In this document: piece after piece, positions 60,588 to 64,000 of the stretch
Numbering within the stretch: position 1 is the first letter of the stretch
How the letters are laid out: each line of letters starts with the position of its first letter
NCBI GenBank assembly: GCA_934454655.1
Contig: CAKSFK010000004.1
Location: forward strand, 20,086-84,085
Length of the DNA stretch: 64,000 bases
From: an uncultured Eubacteriales bacterium
GTDB taxonomy: Bacteria; Bacillota; Clostridia; Oscillospirales; Acutalibacteraceae
Reading direction: 5' to 3'
Position numbers and translations under genes: made by a program
Notes under the pieces: model-generated
What the model was told of the DNA's origin: nothing
What the model saw: only the letters and a program-made list of their open reading frames with translations
The model's database searches: none

Positions 60588-63485
60588 TTATTTTGTTATC
60601 GGATAATCCTCCGGAAAATAACTGTGCATTAACAGGTAAATTGCGTCCTTATCGTTAATAAGTCCGTCGTTGTTGTAATCACATAACTGATTTATCGGGT
60701 AATCCTCTGGAAAATAACTGTGCATAAGCAGATAAATCGCGTCCTTATCAGTGATTTTTTCGTCCCCGTCTAGGTCGCCGGGGGTGTAAGATTTATCGGT
60801 TCTGACCTTCAGCGGTGCGCTGCTCTCAGAAACATATGTTGTATCTGTTTCGGCAATCCTCTGATAAAATGTATATTCGGTATCCTCGCTAAGCCCCGTA
60901 AACACATTGCTCTTTTGCCATTCGCCATCGTTCATCTTATATTCATAGCCTTTCAAATACTTAAGAACTACTGAATCTTTTGTTATAGTTTCGCATTCGG
61001 GGGTTGATGGAGCAATAAGTGCTGTTTTACGAGTGATGACATCCAACGGAGCACTTTTAAGGATTGTATGAGCCATTCTGTCATCAATTGCCTTTTGGTA
61101 AATCAAATAATGAGTATTTGCTGATAAGTCGGAGAAAACATTAGATGTTTGCCAATGTTCTCCGCCGATACTATAAATATAGCCTTCGAATTTTGTAACT
61201 TTAATCATCGTATCGGTTTTTTCTTCAACAGACGGTCTATCCGAAACTTTATTAATATGACACCTAAGCTTTGGGTATTTGTATTCACCGCTATCATCTA
61301 CGATCCATGCACATTCAAAATCAAAACCCTTATATGTATCTAAATCGTTAATATTATCTTTATCATAGGAATAACAGTTATTTGCTCTGTTATCGTAAGG
61401 AACTATTCCGTCACAGCGTATCATTTCACTTAATAATGCTCGTTGATCATCGATAACCGAAACCGTCACAACTCCTGCATTATAGGAAGTCGCTGCACCA
61501 TCGGAACCGCATATGCCGCCTACCTTTGCAACAGTTATATAATATCTTTTAGAACTGGTACCCTTTGGATTATAAAAACAAACAAATCCGCCTGCATACT
61601 CTATATTATTGACATTGTAACAATCGATACAATATCCCTCTCCGCTTATTCCGCCTAAAAATACATAGATTGATGTGTTTTTGTTATCGGTATATATAGT
61701 TCCGATGATGGGTTTATTTAGACCCGCTTTAACATTTCCAAAATTGCAACACATGTTTGCGTTTCCGAATCCGGAAATACCGCCTGCATAAACTGAAATA
61801 TTTGCGTTCTCTTTAACATTTCCGGATAGAGTTCCCATACCTGTCAATGCATATAATTGACCATAGTTTTCGCAATAATCTATGTAATTATTAACGGATT
61901 TTCCAACTATGCCTCCACAATAAACTTCTTGTTTTATATGCCTAAAATAGCTCTGAGATCCTCCGGAATTATAATTGTCTATCTCAATTTTTATTTCTGC
62001 TTTATTGGTACAGGAGTTAATATATCCTTTATCATTTATGCCAACAGTTCCTCCACAATAAATATCTATGTTTGCCCCATAATATGTTGTACCATCCGCA
62101 TTAATTAGAATACTTCCTGTTGTTATACAATTTTCAATTAAACCGTTGTTAAAGGATGCCACACTTCCTATAAACATCCCTGTAATTTGCATATTGCTAA
62201 TTAGTTTTGGATATATTTTAATATTGATTTGATCTACTGTAAGATTTCTAATTGTGCCTATGTTCTCTTTGAAAAGTCCGAAATATTGGTTAACCGAGTT
62301 ATTTGTTGTTGCCAAATTTGATATTTTATGACCTCTTCCGTCAAGATTGCCTTCAAATACTTCTATTGGTTCCCATTCCTCATTTAAATCAATATCATTA
62401 TTAAGAGCATAAAATTTGTCTTGTGAATTAGAGTTTAGTTTTTTCAGATCGTCCACATCACAAATTAAGTATGGGGAATCTTCTGTACCGTGACCTTTAA
62501 AATCACTTGATTTTTCTACCACATTAACTGTAAATTCAGTATTATATCCACCGTATGTTATAGTAATAGTTTGTTTGCCAATTATATTTGAATTGTATCC
62601 CTTTACAGAATAATTGTCTATAAGAGTTATCGTGCCATTTTCACTTGTTACTCCAACCTTTAGTCCTTTTATATCCAAAATTTCGGTTTTATAATAGCTT
62701 AATTTTTCTGGGAGTTTAATAATGGCAATATCAAAATAAGAGTAGTTATATAGAAAATTATTTTCTATTGCATACTTTTCAGCATATGAATTTGGTAATA
62801 CCTCTAATTCGGCGTTGTAGGGAAAAATCCCTTTTTTAATTTTTTTAAGAGTTTTTGGTATTTTTATTTTTGTAACATTATCTATGCGCAAATTATCAAT
62901 GGACTCTGTATCTTCAACATATGTTATTTCTTTTTCTAAATTGTTGTTTAATGCATCTTCACCCACATAATTTAAGGCGTTTGAAATTGTGATTTTTTGT
63001 AATTTTGAGGATTGTTTAAATGCCGCTTCTGAAATATACCTCACTGATGGGATAATTATTTCTTTTAAATTATGGCAATTTAAAAATGCTTTTTCCCTAA
63101 TCACCTCTACATTGGGCATTCTAAGCGTTTCAATTTTTTCACAACCTTCAAAAGCTGATTCGCATATTTCGGTTACAGTAGAAGGTATTTCAACTTCCTC
63201 TAAATTATCGCATCTATAAAAAGCATTTTTGCCTATTGTCGTTACACCGTTTTCAATTATTACGCGTCTAACTTCTCTGGCTCTTTTATAAAAAGGTGCC
63301 TGATAATTATACCAATTGAACATTTTACCTTCGCCGGAAATAGTTATAACTTTATTATTTTCATCATAAGTATATACTAAATTTTCACCACAACTATTTG
63401 TTTCGCTGACAGCCTTAATATTAAATGTGTAAGATGATAGGAAAAGTAATATCGAACACAAAAAAACAGAAATTAATTTTTTCAT
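60588..63485 (-). CDS. Secreted leucine-rich-repeat (BspA-type) protein with C-terminal dockerin
   Basis: A 965-residue secreted protein. After the signal peptide come BspA-type leucine-rich repeats ('IGKNAFYRCDNLEEVEIP', 'ICESAFEGCEKIETLRMP'), then an Ig-like Big_3 domain ('ETLDIKGLKV'-type strand with 'YNTEFTVNVVEKS'), GLUG-like repeats ('GRGHKISNL', 'YFGLFKENIGTIRNLTV'), two fibronectin-like modules near residues 750-900 and a dockerin with two calcium loops ('DLDGDEKITDKD' and 'DYNNDGLINDKD'). No catalytic motif is seen, so binding or adhesion is likely. GAGGTG precedes the ATG. The sequence is clearly more AT-rich than the genes to its left, suggesting transfer. It sits 13 bases upstream of the cohesin-like gene. 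Confidence 0.85.
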   Translation of the reverse strand: MKKLISVFLCSILLFLSSYTFNIKAVSETNSCGENLVYTYDENNKVITISGEGKMFNWYNYQAPFYKRAREVRRVIIENGVTTIGKNAFYRCDNLEEVEIPSTVTEICESAFEGCEKIETLRMPNVEVIREKAFLNCHNLKEIIIPSVRYISEAAFKQSSKLQKITISNALNYVGEDALNNNLEKEITYVEDTESIDNLRIDNVTKIKIPKTLKKIKKGIFPYNAELEVLPNSYAEKYAIENNFLYNYSYFDIAIIKLPEKLSYYKTEILDIKGLKVGVTSENGTITLIDNYSVKGYNSNIIGKQTITITYGGYNTEFTVNVVEKSSDFKGHGTEDSPYLICDVDDLKKLNSNSQDKFYALNNDIDLNEEWEPIEVFEGNLDGRGHKISNLATTNNSVNQYFGLFKENIGTIRNLTVDQINIKIYPKLISNMQITGMFIGSVASFNNGLIENCITTGSILINADGTTYYGANIDIYCGGTVGINDKGYINSCTNKAEIKIEIDNYNSGGSQSYFRHIKQEVYCGGIVGKSVNNYIDYCENYGQLYALTGMGTLSGNVKENANISVYAGGISGFGNANMCCNFGNVKAGLNKPIIGTIYTDNKNTSIYVFLGGISGEGYCIDCYNVNNIEYAGGFVCFYNPKGTSSKRYYITVAKVGGICGSDGAATSYNAGVVTVSVIDDQRALLSEMIRCDGIVPYDNRANNCYSYDKDNINDLDTYKGFDFECAWIVDDSGEYKYPKLRCHINKVSDRPSVEEKTDTMIKVTKFEGYIYSIGGEHWQTSNVFSDLSANTHYLIYQKAIDDRMAHTILKSAPLDVITRKTALIAPSTPECETITKDSVVLKYLKGYEYKMNDGEWQKSNVFTGLSEDTEYTFYQRIAETDTTYVSESSAPLKVRTDKSYTPGDLDGDEKITDKDAIYLLMHSYFPEDYPINQLCDYNNDGLINDKDAIYLLMHSYFPEDYPITK
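60598..60749 (-). repeat. Duplicated 56-base unit coding for the two dockerin helices
   Basis: Copies at 60598-60653 and 60694-60749 agree at 50 of 56 bases and encode the same 'DAIYLLMHSYFPEDYPI' after each calcium loop. The near identity points to a recent duplication inside the dockerin. Confidence 0.85.
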
Positions 63486-63494
63486 TGTTACACC

Positions 63495-63968
63495 TCATAA
63501 ACAAATAATTCTTTTTAAAATATTTAATATACCTAACGCTTGATTTTTGTTTTCAATACTATAAAAATCATTGCAGAGCTTTCCGGTACCTATGCTTAAT
63601 CGGGATTTTGCGTACCAATAAATATTTTTTTCCGTAAATTCAGACTCCAAGAATTTAACCGTTTGACCTTTCCCGTGAGCTGCACAAATATAAATATCTA
63701 TATTACTGTTTGTTTTTTTAATATAATCGTTTATTTCTGAAAAATCACTGCAAATTGATTCTTTATCGTCGCCGCGTGTTGTTATTCCGAGTTTTTTGCC
63801 ATTAAATTCAATAATACACCATTTGTCTGCCGATGTTTTGAAGTGATCGCTCTGTTTTATGATAACGCATTCATTATCAATCAACAAATTTATAAGTTGA
63901 ACAATGGTATCTGTTTTTCCCGAATTTGATTTTCCCCATAAAACTAAAACTTTTGATTCCTTATTCAT
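63495..63968 (-). CDS. Small P-loop protein, function unknown
   Basis: A 157-residue protein with a Walker A motif 'GKSNSGKTDT' near residue 12 and a possible Walker B strand 'IDIYICAAHGKG' near residue 90. It is too short for a full AAA or ABC ATPase and may be a minimal nucleotide kinase or a regulatory NTPase. GGAGG precedes the ATG. It lies nine bases upstream of the leucine-rich-repeat gene in equally AT-rich DNA, so the two were probably acquired together. No family is recognised. Confidence 0.7.
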   Translation of the reverse strand: MNKESKVLVLWGKSNSGKTDTIVQLINLLIDNECVIIKQSDHFKTSADKWCIIEFNGKKLGITTRGDDKESICSDFSEINDYIKKTNSNIDIYICAAHGKGQTVKFLESEFTEKNIYWYAKSRLSIGTGKLCNDFYSIENKNQALGILNILKRIICL

Positions 63969-64000
63969 AAAAATCCTCCAGTCAATGCCAAAAGGTGTAC

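Noticed and set aside
58814..63485. A cellulosome gene cluster
   Set aside because: Only one cohesin-like domain and no dockerin-bearing enzymes are next to it; the partner is a repeat protein without catalytic motifs.
1..64000. CRISPR array, rRNA genes, riboswitch or prophage
   Set aside because: No regularly spaced short repeats, rRNA stretches, recognisable riboswitch cores or phage genes were seen on reading both strands.

Overview
The window reads as chromosomal DNA of an anaerobic, low-to-moderate GC Firmicute of the class Clostridia, most likely an uncultured gut or rumen Oscillospirales-type bacterium. This is inferred from strong AGGAGG ribosome sites, Gram-positive lipoprotein signals, type I dockerin motifs, InlB-type and BspA-type surface repeats, YesM/YesN-type signalling and gene neighbours such as murI-DUF1934-argS and lon-engB. 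No sequence search was run, so the taxon is an inference.

Layout. 1-2131: housekeeping operon (end of a Sua5-type gene, coaE, M18 aminopeptidase), then a small two-helix membrane protein and a cluster of hairpins (2497-2785). 2790-4962 (minus): a CE4 deacetylase lipoprotein and an FAD-dependent oxidoreductase. 5352-34584 (plus): a locus of about 29 kb for polysaccharide use, most likely a beta-glucan: AraC regulator, a giant secreted modular protein broken from its GH16-CE4 part at a run of ten A, a second GH16, two solute-binding proteins (one fused to a long extracellular N-terminal region), a 1796-residue membrane-anchored repeat protein, a GH16 lipoprotein, a GH5 enzyme, a DMT transporter, two permease pairs, an NHL-YIP1 protein and a DUF5696 lipoprotein. 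No transporter ATPase is present, so a shared one elsewhere is implied. 34592-36760: decayed DNA around an intact metallophosphatase, with a GH36 gene that has lost its middle and an IS3 fragment joined to the start of a lost FAD-oxidoreductase paralogue. 36981-39176: a GH3 beta-glucosidase that could complete intracellular glucan breakdown.

39378-53171 is mainly housekeeping: tRNA-Lys, murI, DUF1934, argS, pncB, a lipoprotein, lon, engB, typA, an exonuclease-like protein, a radical SAM protein, degV and azlCD. 53318-58616 (minus) is a sugar-sensing operon: YesN-type regulator, YesM-type kinase, orphan sugar-binding lipoprotein and aldo/keto reductase. 58814-63968 (minus) encodes a cohesin-like surface protein with seven CxxCG repeats, a leucine-rich-repeat protein ending in a dockerin, and a small P-loop protein in AT-rich DNA.

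Working model, inferred: surface GH16 enzymes and anchored binding modules capture and cut a beta-1,3- or mixed-linkage glucan; the solute-binding proteins and permeases import oligosaccharides; GH16, GH5 and GH3 enzymes without signal peptides finish hydrolysis inside the cell. The most informative points are the A10 frame break, the alternating-repeat surface protein, a ~120-residue domain that precedes GH16 in two proteins, and the cohesin-like/dockerin neighbours.
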